Shown here one piece after another: positions 23,851-35,190 of a DNA stretch of 64,000 nt. Source of the DNA: Albugo candida (lineage: Eukaryota > Oomycota > Peronosporomycetes > Albuginales > Albuginaceae). Numbering within the stretch: the stretch's first letter is position 1; the number at the start of each line of letters is the position of its first letter. The notes under the pieces were generated by a model. The model was given only the letters and a program-made list of their open reading frames with translations. It searched no databases and was not told where the DNA came from. The stretch lies in NCBI GenBank assembly GCA_905220665.1, contig CAJNAR010000043.1:1-64000 (forward strand), written 5' to 3'. The translations under genes were made by a program, and so were the position numbers.

Positions 23851-25060
23851 TGGCGCACGGTGGAGGACGGAACAATGCTAGCGTTACGTCATGGATGACT
23901 CGAATGTCTGACTACTGCAGCTGTAAATTGATCTTAAGCGACTCGGGATTCCCATCGACACAGCGGCTTTTAAGGGTACGGCTCATACCATGCACGTTTT
24001 GGACGATAAGCAGCTGTTTGCGATGCTTGGCGGAATGTGAAAGTTCTTTTTGGTCCCAGTCAAAGCATTTGCTAGAGGCAGCACACGATCAACTCGAAGC
24101 TCTGATGGTTTAAGAGAAATGTTCGATATATATAAAGAGTAAGCGCTTGATCTTAACCTTCTGTTGCAGTTGCGGGAGGAACATGTCTGTGAAGAAGAGT
24201 CATTGCGAAAGCGGTTAAAAAATCTGTCCAGTGCTATTGAATAAATTAACTCCCCTCAGTAGCGCTAATTTTGCAAACTTGTACAGTTTTTGCTCCGTGT
24301 TGTACTGATACTGAACTTTAACAGCCATAAACCGCGTTATTGAATTGAAGCCGGCAGGTAAAGGCAAAAGGCAAAGGAACAAGTAAACTCGTTGTGACAT
24401 TTGATGCTGAGAACAGAGCGTGTGTACACCTTCCTCATCATATTACCATACATACAATCGCTAAAATTAACTGTCGGGTCTGTCTTTTGGGTTTCCACAA
24501 GCGAAAGCAAAGACAAAATCGTCTCGGGCTGAATATGCAGGAATACAAAGATGAAAAATAGCAATTGGCGCGGCGCAAAGAGGTTTTTACATTTACAAGG
24601 TTTTTTCTGTTTGTTCGAGCTGACCTTCATTCTGCTCTGATTTCATAGAAACGAATCAATCAGGTGCGCATTTCAAGGAAGGTGTGCGGTAACCAAAATG
24701 ATACCGTTTTAACGTGCAACTCGCTGATAAGCGCGCCGTAGGTCGTCCAATTCGAGGAGTCACACTCAAAATATCACTTTCCGAGTGTCGTGACTGTGGT
24801 GACGTCGTTGGATGCGATCCCAAGTGACCACGATGAGCTAGATTGACAAGATCTGAAAGATTTGGCTGCGATCAAAAAAAGAAAAGGGGTTTAACGCAGA
24901 ATGTGTCACTCTTCCAGCAAATCTAATTTAAACGGCGCGGAATCGCGCTCCCGTCCGAAAGAGTCAAATCGAAGGAAGCACGTAAAAATCAGAATTATGC
25001 GAGTAAAAAGGGCACAAAATTCGATCCACGATGCCGTTTTGATGATTACAGAAAAACAAA
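23851..25060. other. Unassigned sequence between TOR and the BRCT gene
   Basis: Plus-strand frames at 23,676-24,113 and about 24,165-24,240 (REEHVCEEESLRKRLKNL, helical and charged) look partly protein-like. At 24,901-25,257 the plus strand is open, but it lies opposite the BRCT gene's tail and is probably its shadow. Minus-strand frames at 24,630-24,215 are short and hydrophobic. No family is recognised. Confidence 0.4.
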
Positions 25061-27419
25061 TGCACAAAGAAATTACAAAGGATTTGAATTTCTCGCAAAC
25101 AGAAATCGAAAGCGTTGAAAACCATGGCGCCAGAATATTAACTCAAATACATGAAACGCTTTGGTATAGGCCATTTGGAACAGAGGATAGGTCCATGCGC
25201 CGTCGCTGTATTTGGAATCTGCGCCACAAGCAGTTGTATGTCTCAATCCTGACCTAAAGCATTGAATTTGTTCTCTAAGGGAGGCGTTTGAAAAGCGGGA
25301 TATTGAGAGCTTTGATCGTCCAAGACTTGAAAAAGCTGGCAAAGCTGTATCCACAGGACGCTGCAGATATACACTTTGCATGATCCATTGGGCATTCACG
25401 ATTGAAATATTCCATTCTTTGGCTTTGTCGTATTCCATTGCAAAAAGATTCAATAAAATAAGATGGGTATTGCATCTGATCAATTCTCTGGTGAAATGTT
25501 GCACCCATAAGCTCCAAGAGTTGTAGGATGACCACACGATCCACGCCGACGTGGACGAAGACGGTGGAAGATACTTTTTTGTAGCAATCTAATGGATGTG
25601 ATGCCGCTATAATGGATCGGAAGGACGCTCTTAAAGTTTCATTTGAGTTAAAATCATGGAGAAAGAGCTCATGACATCGACGTGAAAACAGGTTCCGTTC
25701 CAACAAGCACCAACAATGCCAAATGTCGGAAATAAAGTGGAGTCGAGCTCTGTACATGACTTGCTGTGATACGCATCAACACTAGACTCCAGTTCTTGCA
25801 CGATTGCTGACGATATTGACGCTTCCTTACAGATAAAAATGTGTGTGACAAACTCAAACTGAAGAAATGATCGACTCGACGCATACCGATGATTGATTGC
25901 GAATGCTTGGACACCGGGATCTCTTCCTATCGATGAATAAATTTTGGGATTTGTGATTGACTGGTATCTACACACAAAGACAACAATTCGGATTCCGGTT
26001 TGAATAGTGGCTTTACATCTATCTCAAGACTTTTATTCGTACCCTGGACGACACCATAAGCGAGTGCAGGAAAGGATGGATAGGTTGCTGGAGTATCGTT
26101 TGGTCCAGCTAGCGTGCAAGAAAAGTCTTGTTCCAGCTTTATTGAATTTCGAAGCAATGATTCGATCACCCACTCTGCAGAGACGCAATTCAACGTAGGG
26201 CAGCCCGTTTGTAACGACTTTAATTGGTGCATCATGCTCTTGTCAAGATGCTCAAGTGTGGGAATCACAATAGATGCAAAACACGTTCAGGATCCCAATC
26301 GTAATGCACCGTTCCCATTCCGATGCGTATCAATTGCAGCAACAAGACTCTTTTCTCGGTCATGAATCCAACCAAGTGGAACGTGCAAACATCGAATAGC
26401 TCCAAGTAATCATCCACTCTCGATTCCATGATCCGAACAAGTACACATTTCAAAAATTCAGTCGCGGGGTTGATCGAGTTTGCTGTACAGTTGGCTTGGC
26501 TTGTAAACTTTTTCCAACGCATACGCGGACATCAAGAGCATACCTACACATACATCAGACAAGGAAGGAACATTACAAATACGTACGATTTGCTTGGATG
26601 GAGTCATGAAGCCACGAAATATGAAAGATCGGAATCTGATTCTGTAAAGCTGTCTCATACCTGATACCAATGGCGCCTGTGCGATGACAAGATTTGTTTT
26701 TCCGACTTCCAGATTGGCATCATACACAGCTTTATGTTGTTTGCCCGATGGTTGGACTTCATCCCACTAAAACAGCAAAGGCCCTTTGTAGTGAGTGTCA
26801 AGCCTTTCAAAAGCCCAAGACCGTACATTGCGGTATCGTGTAAATTTGACGCTGGTCCAGATCGTGTCGGCATGGTCGCGTAGCGGTACTTTACATAGCA
26901 AGTGCTGTCGTCTGGTGTCCCCGAAACAATTCTATACAACCCAATTTTCACCATATGAGCCATGAACAATTTACATTGTAAATTCCCAACGTGTTCAGAC
27001 GAGTTCTTTGAAGTTCGAAGCGATGGCCTCTTTGGAATGCTTTGTGATAAACTCCTCGCTCACTGCGTAATCGTATGTCATATGGAGAAAGAGAAAGTGA
27101 GTCAAAGCTTTGGCATTACAAATCGCAAATGCGTACCCCGATGAGCTGATGGACGCAAGTAACGTTCCTCTCACAAAGCCGATGCGCTCGGACACAGCGA
27201 TCAAGTTCCGTTGTACAAAGTATGAAACCAAACAGGTACATTCCGAGCCTCTTTTTACCTCACATGATGAGTATCTACCAACTTGATGTCATCATTCCGG
27301 GAAGGAATCCAATCGAGGTCGTATACGTACGATGGTCGCCTTCGAATGGGATCACTGAGACCTTCTAGGAGACGAATTCGGGGCTTTAAAAAATCGTTCA
27401 CTTCGTCAGAATGTCTCAT
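25061..27419 (-). pseudogene. Multi-BRCT checkpoint/replication protein (TopBP1/Dpb11-like), pseudogene
   Basis: BRCT domains bind phosphoproteins in DNA replication initiation and the damage checkpoint. A start MRHSDEVNDFLKPRIRLLEG lies at 27,419 on the minus strand. BRCT units then appear in order: residues near 27,200-27,000; FHISWLHDSIQAN (about 26,600), the tryptophan-containing end of a BRCT; FHLVGFMTEKRVLLLQLIR with MGTVHYDWDPERV (26,440-26,290) followed by LNCVSAEWVIESLLRNSI (26,190), a complete BRCT; a third around 25,900-25,700; and VDRVVILQLLELMGATFHQR (25,540) with THLILLNLFAMEYDKAKEWN and VNAQWIMQSVYL (25,470-25,370). Each lies in a different frame, with several stops between. 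At least four BRCT modules point to TopBP1/Dpb11/Rtt107-type scaffolds; which one is not decided. Confidence 0.75.
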
Positions 27420-27729
27420 ATGTACTCCTTCCCAACTTTATTGATGATGTAGAAGAGTCAGTTATGTAATTTATTCACGTAAAAGTGGATTATGTGATAA
27501 TCTAATGATGTTCTTTTACTGATCAAACTGCCTTTTTCAACAATTCGGTGGAAAAAGAGTAATTTATACAGTATACAGTGTATTTTATCAATTACAATGG
27601 TAGGTGAGTGCAACACTTGCAGCTTTTACAGTTTACTGATCCAAAATGCTAACTTTGATTGATTACGAGGTATGCACTCTGTGACTTCTGATGACTGCAA
27701 ATTTTCTATTATTTTAGATAGTGTGACCC

Positions 27730-30700
27730 CTTATGCCACATTTTTCTAGGTCAACACACGATGCCTCCACCTTTTCCTCCGCGTTCGCCAACTCATTCCA
27801 GCTTATGGCGTTTTTTCTACGAATTACGCAGCAGTCTGCTCGACAATTCCACATTTGGCTTTATGATAACATTGGAGGCCTACCAGGCACCAAAGAGCAG
27901 AAGAAGGCTGCGACCGCCCCATGTACATCGACTACTCTTTTCTCGAACATGTCGAAATTTACCATTTCGCCTGTAAACTGTATATAAAGAGTTCTGAACA
28001 CCTCCAAAACCTTTCTTACGAAATAAAAAACTATAAGAAGAAGTCCTTTCAGCGATCAAAGGAGTTCAGTCAAAAGCACACTCAACTCTTGATTTTCTTC
28101 ACTCGGAGTATCAAAAAAGCGGAAAGCTTTCGAATAATATGACTTATATCACGGAAACCGGAAACTCAAATCGAAAACTTCTCGAACAAGAACTGGAAAA
28201 TTCAAACCTAAAGTCTTATTTCAAGTACACAAATCGAGGATCATCAAAGTCGACTGAATCCAATCGCAACTTTAAAACAGAACACTGGTACACTAAAATA
28301 TGCCGCAGAAGAACGAACAACCGAAGCAATGAAAATGGAGGAAAAGGATCTCTTTTCGTTGTAAGAAGTTGCACAACGTTGGATTGCCGATACGCTACTG
28401 GTGGCACATTCGGTGCTAATGGCATTCATCGATGGATACCGAATTGAAAAAAAAAGAAATAGAACGGCCTCCATCGCAAAGGCAGGCGCTGAATACGCTC
28501 GAATTCACTCGTAGCTGTCTATCGTTTGGATCATTCACAAGGAGCCAATATGTGAAGCGCTCATCCACCACGGCGTTTGGAGAGAGAACGAGGTCGTTCC
28601 TACGACGTGCTGTTCGCCATTATCGAGCGGATGCAAAATGACTTTCTTCTCATGGACGTGTTCTTCTTTTTGGTCAACTCGCTGAGAAACGCTATCGAGC
28701 GTCAGACCTTCCAATTGAACGATTCCGATTTCGTGGCGAAGCAACCGAAAGCGCAGACTTTGATCCCAGCCATTCGCATTTTGGAACGCATGTTGCATCG
28801 CGTACCTGAGGAATGGATTCATTCGAGTCCCAACGTCCATGTGCGTGTGTATCAAAGCACATGTTCTCTCTTGCTACTTCCGTTCACGCAATCTCCTGCT
28901 CCGATCGTACTCACAATGATTGCTTCTATGCATGCGGAAAAAGACCTCAAGATGCATTGGTTCCAACGATGGCTTTGTCGATCACCATACTGTCAACAAA
29001 TTGGCGGTAGCGTGCGAGCACCAGGATTTTGGAAAGCCATTTGGTATCGAATGGACGTGCGTCAGCCACTTGAGATGCTACAGCCTCCTTTCGGTTCATT
29101 GGAAACGGTTGGAAGGAATGTGATGAAAGAGGTAAGAAGCTCTTTACTCTGTTTTCAAATTGTGAACACTGCTTCCGATTTTCTATCTGCTTCCGATATA
29201 CGTCGAGAATTGGGTCGTCAGAGAGCGTATCGATCAATTCGAAGGAGCCTTCATCGCTCGAATTTCAGACTTTTTGAGTGAGAATGATACGATATTTCAT
29301 CTTTCCGGCGTATCGATTTCTGTGGTAAGTCGACACTTTGTGAGCTCTTTGCGTGCGAAATGTGCTTTTCTGTAGACAACGATACCACAGACGTTCTCCA
29401 TGGACTTGTGAAAACTCTGTTTGTGGTGCGAAATCGATCAAATTTCAAGTGGTATTCTGAGGTTCCGTGTCGATCGCTCGCAGTCGTTGATGTAGCTCCT
29501 TGGAGACAGCGTTGCATCTCTTGCTTTTCTTTTGGCTGTAAGGAACCGCAACGTGCTTGGGCCTTTACTTCCACTGTAAGTGACGCATACAAGTTGGGAA
29601 AAGACGCAGTTCAGTGGTTTGATCGTTGCGTCTGCGAAGTATCCGACCTGCTACCTGTCGAAGACATTCGGTGTCTTCCATTCCGTCTAAACAAAGCACA
29701 ATCGTCCACGCTTTCGTTCGTAATTTACATCCAAAAGCGATCTTTTCATTCATCAACATCTTGTGGCTGCTTAGTATCTCATCGCAGTAGAACATCCAAC
29801 TTCGCCTTTGACCGATTTGGATGTGGTGTCTGTTATTGCAAACGCGTGGAAACGAACTATACAATCGCCAATTTGCGTCGTGGAGCTTCCGCCAGTGCAT
29901 GAATGGAGCTCTGCTTTTTCTTTGTCAGAAATGCGTCCATTCTTCTCGAGAGCGTATGTTGCGACTGCTTCGAGAACGCATTGAAATGGTGCGACACCGA
30001 ATCGATCGATTCTTCAAAGCAGAAAGCCAAATGAACCAAATGTTTTATTCATTTGTGTCGCTCTTCCACCGCTTTCATGTTGGAAACATCAGACGATGCG
30101 TGCGCACTCTGACTCACTGGCAAATTGGATACAGATGGACGGATGCTTGCCGTTGCTCTCATTTCAGCCGCTTTTCAATGCATTGTAGTCGATGAAATCT
30201 TTTTCAGAGCGCTTCACTAAAGTACAAGCGATACTTTGACTCTTTTAAAGCCTTTTGAAACGAGTGTCATGGTGCAATTTGAATGGGAAGGATGTCTGGC
30301 GTTTGTTTGGGTGAGAGGAGGAACGCATTTACTGCTCTTTTGTGTGTGCTTTCGAGAACATTGCTATCGCTTTGGGAGGATTGATCTCCGTCTTTCTTTG
30401 AACAACTCCTACGCGACGCCATCACCATTCATTTTGTGGAGCGTTCCTGTGCGTCATTCCATACCGGACAGAACGTCTGCGTCCTTCGATGAAGACTGCG
30501 TTTCGCCGTGACGAATTGTGTTTTTGGATGTCATCGAATCGCAAGTCTCCTCAACACACTCGATCCGATCATGGTTCTCCAAGACCAAGGTCGTACTTGC
30601 TGCTACAGACTTGCAGATCGTCTACTGGTTGCTACATCAAAACGACAATGGAGAGGGAATCGATCGAATCAAGCCAATGCTCAGGAACCAAAGGGTTTGG

Positions 30701-32150
30701 ATCCAATGCTGTAACCGACGTTGATGACGTATCTCTATTCCGCTCAAGCGGAAGGCTCCGTGTCGATGGAATATGTTTGCGAGTACGTATGGGCACTTGT
30801 GACGGAAGTAGGAGACTCAGCATTGGATACAATCGATCTCAATCGTCTCGTATCGAATGTAATGATTGCAGTCGTAACGTGCGTAAAGCCTCCACACAAC
30901 ATGATCGAAAATTGCGATTTGGATGTGCATGTAGCGTCCAAGTATCCATGGGGCAAACGCATTTTGGCGAAGTTCTGTAGTCCAATTGATGTGGCAACGT
31001 CTTTGGAACGATTGATCTTCATGTGCTGAGCGAGTAGCACCGGATTGCTTCTGAGTAGCGATCGTGAGAATGACCACTTCCTTTGGAATGCGTTCAGTTG
31101 GAATGTTCGTCCACTACTGCACGCGATGGATCATTGGAGGCGAATAGGACACTATCCAAAGCGGTGGACTGGTTCGTTGTAGTAGAGGCGTCTCGAGTCA
31201 TTTTTTTGCCACTATTCGAATGCCATCTGAGAAACCATTTTGCAGGTTTTACAATCGATTGCGGCGTGCAATGGCTCTGTTTTGAATTGGATGCACGCTT
31301 GCGAAATCAAATGTTGTGGAGGTGTGTACCATGGTCGAATGTGGTCATGATGACGTTGCTTCTCGCGGTCTGCGGCCCGAATTTGAGACCGGTGTACTGC
31401 GTCTCCATTCAGTCTCATTCTCGACTTGTGAAGGTGTACATCTACGTCGCATTCATCTGAAGCATCGATGGCTGAGATACCCACCCAGCAACCGATACAT
31501 GCTCCTCAACGATCGAGTCCTTTCGGGTATCTTGAGCTTTTCAACCTCTCACTTGACTCGTTCGACTTGATTTAATGGCGAAAGCAAATCCTTCGATGGC
31601 AATCTCGACGTACGAAAGATGCTCCGATCTCTTTGCTCGATAGAATAGTACTTGCGCCTCCATAAACGTTGGAGTCTGCTAATGAAACGATACGACAAAG
31701 AGCCTTTCCGTTTGGAAAAATACACATTTTCACTCGTATTCCCTGCGACCAAATTCACACATTTCGTCTCAATCGAACTGAAAACGGCATTGCTCTCAAA
31801 GACATCCGTACGTCGACAATAGCGTCACAAACGTCTGAATGTATCGATTAGACGATTCTCCGCAAAGATTAAAAGGCGAGACACTATGCAGCACAGTGTC
31901 GTTTCCTTTCGTTCCGTTGCCGAACAAGCGCTGGTTCAAGACACTATGAGTATCGATCGTATAAGAGAGATAGCATGCGTTCACTGTACCTGCTAACCTC
32001 ATTGTATATTCGACACGGAGTTCGCTTAAAGGAATATATCTATTTGAATTGTTTTTCGCATTATGTATAGAGCATTCTCGCGACGGGAGCGATGTTGTAC
32101 CAGACAAAATGCAAATGGATGAAATTTTGATTCTCATGTTGCGTCAGTAG
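27730..32150 (+). pseudogene. Large unidentified gene, about 4.4 kb, heavily frameshifted
   Basis: A long plus-strand region reads as one helical, HEAT-like protein spread over shifting frames. Examples are STFGFMITLEAYQAPKSR (27,860), LSAIKGVQSKAHSTLDFLHS (about 28,050), QRWIADTLLVAHSVLMAFID (about 28,380), a 234-codon stretch at 28,577-29,281 (LIPAIRILERMLHRVPEEWI; VYQSTCSLLLLPFTQSPAPI), DVVSVIANAWKRTIQSPICV (about 29,830), SVMVQFEWEGCLAFVWVRGG (30,270), TKVVLAATDLQIVYWLLHQN (30,600), RHGVRLKEYIYLNCFS (about 32,020). Codon use is more protein-like and GC-richer than flanking DNA. At least eight frame changes or stops interrupt it. I do not recognise the family; length and helix-rich wording suit a large scaffold or ARM/HEAT protein, but this is inference. 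Confidence 0.5.
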
Positions 32151-32393
32151 CGGATAGACTTAATTCGACCAATGAAGAGGCCTTTGTAGACGGTTATGAG
32201 CCAATCAGCGTCCGTATAAATCTAATCAACAGCTTGATAGACTCAACCCGGCCAATGAAGAGGCCTTTGTAGCCCTTTATGAGCCAATCAGCGTCCATTT
32301 GAACAAATCACCAGCTTCAATGGACTTAATTGGACTAATAAAGTGGCCTTAGGAGCTGTTAAAAGCCAATCAACGTCCGGTTCACTTTTAAAA
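32150..32393 (+). promoter_or_regulatory. Three 83-bp tandem units carrying CCAAT boxes
   Basis: Three head-to-tail units share a core reading GACTTAATTCGACCAATGAA, then AGGCCTTTGTAG, GAGCCAATCAGCGTCC and AATCACCAGCTT. CCAAT pentamers sit at 32,169, 32,201, 32,252, 32,284 and 32,366. The spacing between equivalent boxes is 83, 83 and 82 bases. AGCCAATCA agrees with the NF-Y binding consensus. The array lies directly upstream of the RPA70 fragment on the same strand, so it may be a promoter of that gene; an S-phase type promoter with repeated CCAAT boxes is a reasonable inference. The third copy is the most diverged. Confidence 0.65.
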
Positions 32394-32510
32394 ATTATTC
32401 AGTATTGATTTGCTAGATTCAAAAGGTGGAGAAATTCGAGGTACCATGTTCAATGACGCAGTTGATAAATTATACGATGTTTTGCGTCCTGGTCAGGTGT
32501 TTCTCAGCAT
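32392..32510 (+). pseudogene. RPA1: Replication protein A 70-kDa subunit, OB-fold (DBD-A) fragment
   Basis: RPA70 is the main single-strand DNA-binding subunit of replication protein A. The plus strand gives KLFSIDLLDSKGGEIRGTMF followed by NDAVDKLYDVLRPGQVF, which matches DBD-A wording (FSVDLLDE-GEIRATMFNDAADKFY-LLEEGKVY). The match breaks near 32,505. The following bases GTGTTT...TTTTTCTTCTTTTTGCTACTATTGCAG (to about 32,550) look like a short intron with polypyrimidine tract and acceptor. Some later sequence (LYHDYFLI near 32,575) could be the next exon, but the opposite-strand topoisomerase gene soon takes over. Only about 37 residues are secure. Confidence 0.75.
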
Positions 32511-33000
32511 CTTTTGGTTGTCCTTTTTCTTCTTTTTGCTACTATTGCAGCATCCATATTCAAACTGTTACTTTCTCTCTACCATGACTACTTTCTAATC
32601 GCTGGTTGAAAATTGCAACTGTTTCCACCAGAGATTCTACAGCTGTTTGCTGACAAAAATTTCGACATACAATCTGTTGTTAACCTCGATGGGATCCAGA
32701 GAATTATAATTTAGGGTAGATGTCGACCGGCATGTTCCGATACCCTCACTTCCATCCACCTGCACCATCGGAATCACCGAAGCATACCATTCTGGTCGAT
32801 GAATTGCCCGTCTTCATCAATGATGCTCAGTAAAAAATCATTCTAGGATCAAGGATCTTGTACGCAATTAACTCCAATTAAGAATAAATGTAACGAGTGC
32901 TAGCTGCATCATTCCTAGCAACGATCCGAGTACCGCCTTGTCCATTTGGAGAGAATGGGTTCGCATGATCAATCCCTGAGCAGTCTTGAGCTATATTGAT

Positions 33001-33056
33001 GATCGTTTCTTACAGATTTGCATCACTATAGTGATGCAAATCTGTAAGAAACGGTC
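33001..33056. repeat. Perfect 50-bp palindrome (33,004-33,053) at a topoisomerase II breakpoint
   Basis: The 25-base arm starting CGTTTCTTACAGATTTGCAT is followed immediately by its exact reverse complement, centred on CACTATAGTG with no spacer. The symmetry continues to 33,001/33,056 with one mismatch. On the minus strand the low-coordinate arm lines up with topoisomerase II family sequence (HH...L-ETIINIAQD), while the other arm is its inverted copy and adjoins a glycine-rich insert. It is therefore an inverted duplication created at a junction. It could extrude as a hairpin. Confidence 0.95.
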
Positions 33057-33205
33057 GTCCACCACCATGACCCCCATCATGACCACCACCAATGCCACCT
33101 CCAAAACCACCACGACCTTCATGTCTATCGTCTTCTCTTCGAATCGCTTGTCTCTGCTCAAGTGTGCCCAGTACAGCATAGACCTTATGCAATTAATCCT
33201 ACGTA
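33057..33205 (-). other. Glycine-rich coding insert inside topoisomerase II
   Basis: Read on the minus strand, this piece is open: GTLEQRQAIRREDDRHEGR followed by GGFGGGIGGGHDGGHGGGR. It has no counterpart in topoisomerase II, where QLAGYVSEHSAYHHG is expected. The composition resembles the glycine-rich tail of an RNA-binding or chaperone protein, but its origin is unknown. It is bounded by the 33,001-33,056 palindrome on one side and by the end of topoisomerase similarity (NRKVRRI) near 33,205 on the other. Confidence 0.6.
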
Positions 33206-35190
33206 CCTTGCGGTTGCATTTAAGCGAACAAAAGAGTACTCTGCGTTCTGATGGTTTGAATCCGTCCATTAGGAAAGGAATAGATTGCATAGTATCGGAC
33301 CTAGAGAACAAGATGACTTCTTTGTTCACAAATCTACAACGAAAACCTTTGGGTGAATAGTTAATATACTTTCAAGGTAGACGTAATCTAAGTAGGGCAT
33401 GCCATTAGTGGTATGATTTGCATTAGTGTCAGTTGCGAATCATCGCAACCAATTTTTTCGCTCTTCGACTCGCTTTTTGAAAAATGCCATCTTAATCGAG
33501 TCGCCAACTTCTTCATTTTTATAGCTGATATCCATTGGAGGCGTCGGTAAATCGGGAAAATATGATCTCGCTTCTTCTGTTGTGAATGCCCGAGACCTTT
33601 AGAATACTTAATCCTACATCCTTGACCATTTTGGTGGCCAACCTACATGATTCATACGCTGGTTACGTGTAAAACAACCTGTCCATTCTTTCGTTTGCGC
33701 AGTTGACAATTGGAGTGATAAATTCGTGCATAAAGCCTAAATTTTAAGTAACGATGGCCAGAAATGATTTAATGAATTGATCGCAATGTGACTTCCATTG
33801 TGAACTTGATCAGCCATAATCATCAAATGCCCATAGCGTAGTGACTTTTTGACTGGTACACTTGAGCATATATTTCAGCCTAAGATTCTTTGCGATGGTT
33901 TGTGTACCTTAATTGTTGAGAGTGGCTAGCTTCACAAACCTTTAGGGAAGCTTTCTTTGCAGGGGACCTGAACGTAGCAATCTCTTCTAACGACGACCAG
34001 ACCCTCAATCGTCAGTTGTTCCGAGTATCCTTCCATTAGAATCAAAGTATAATTATCTTTATGTCTGTTCCAGCGTAATTCGCATCATCCAATTTTGTAA
34101 CTCCGGTTGATTTCGACTGAGGGCCATCTTTCCCTCCTTTCCTTGAATTTCTGCAGTTTGTTTGAGCTTTGCAAACGATAACACATACTACGCTGCTTCT
34201 TTATTCGAATTTACTTCATAAACTTGTCGCTCGGCGTATGTGTGTATCCGAACCTTTTAGGATGCGTTGCGAGGGCTTCTTTGATCTTCAACTTGTAGTG
34301 ACTTTTCAGTACAATTGAAATTAGTTGGATCAAACACTCAAGTGGGAATTGTACAACAAAGTATCGATCAATGCGCTGACGTGAAATGCCATTATATTTC
34401 AGTTATATTCTCCGCTTTTGCGATCTCTGCTGCCACGAGTGTGCTCACAGCTCGATCGGTAATATACGTTAGGAGTAGCCCTCCTCCAAGTGTGCACATA
34501 CCATTAACAAAACTATTTGCAGAAAGCCACCGTCACTGCATCCGCATCCAAATTGCCATCTTTCTGTAGCCTTGTCGAGTATCATGTCCTCTCTCGCGTT
34601 TTTTCTCGTATACAGGCTGATGTAATGGAAAATGACTTGAAGGTTATCTTTTCTACAATCAACTATGTGTCTCTGATTTCCACAAATTGTACCATTCTTT
34701 CTTTTGTTCGAGCAAAGATAAATATTATCATCGCGTCGGTGCAATTTGTAGCGTTTGGGGAATGTGATGCAGGTGAAATCTTGCTTGTTCCAGCTTATCG
34801 TAGATGATAATTCTTTCTGGGTCATAGATCCAAGATGACTTGCTTGCAACGCTTCTTGACGTTGTTGTCTGCAGTCCCGGCGATACATTTAGCTGAGAAG
34901 ATATTTGGGAGTTTAGCTCAACGTTAATTTCTTCTCCGTCAGTCATCTTCCTGTGGCCAAATTGCTTCCCGTCAATACATGTCCGAATATCAGATCTGAA
35001 GCGCAGGCATGGTATTCTTTTCTCTACCATAGGAATACATTTTACATTGTTCTATACCAACATTTCAGCAGCAGGGTTAATTGTGACTCTATGTAGATTC
35101 ATTGATGGATCGCGTTGCTTGTTATGGCAGCATTTACAATGACAACCTAACGTGCAACTGATTAATATATTCACAGATTAGCATATTCAA

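Larger units (their letters stand above)
32660..35190 (-). pseudogene. TOP2: DNA topoisomerase II, pseudogene with an internal insertion
   Basis: Topoisomerase II passes one DNA duplex through another. Minus-strand pieces follow family order. ATPase domain: KQRDPSMNLHRVTINPAA (35,120). Transducer: FTCITFPKRYKLHRRDD (about 34,760). TOPRIM: TKLDDANYAGT and LILMEGYSEQLTIEGL (34,090-33,980), EASHSQQL, HLMIMADQVHNGSHI (about 33,830-33,770). Then FMHEFITPIVNC (33,730), KMAFFKKRVEERKNWLR (33,500), NKEVILFSRSDTMQSIPFL with MDGFKPSERRVLFCSLK (33,325-33,215), FSPNGQGGTRIVARNDAAST with RYIY (32,960-32,890), VIPMVQVDGSEGIGT (32,790-32,740) and LNYNSLDPIE. TOPRIM EGDSA reads EGYSE and DxDxD reads DQVHN, so metal ligands are lost. 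Many stops and frameshifts. Sequence 33,057-33,205 is foreign to the family. Confidence 0.92.

Noticed and set aside
24901..25257. 118-codon plus-strand ORF as a gene
   Set aside because: It overlaps the tail of the minus-strand BRCT gene, has no recognisable motif and is likely a shadow.
32986..33360. 124-codon plus-strand Thr/Ser-rich frame (MSYIDDRFLQ...)
   Set aside because: It is the complement of the glycine-rich insert and TOP2 on the other strand; the low-complexity threonine run mirrors Gly codons.
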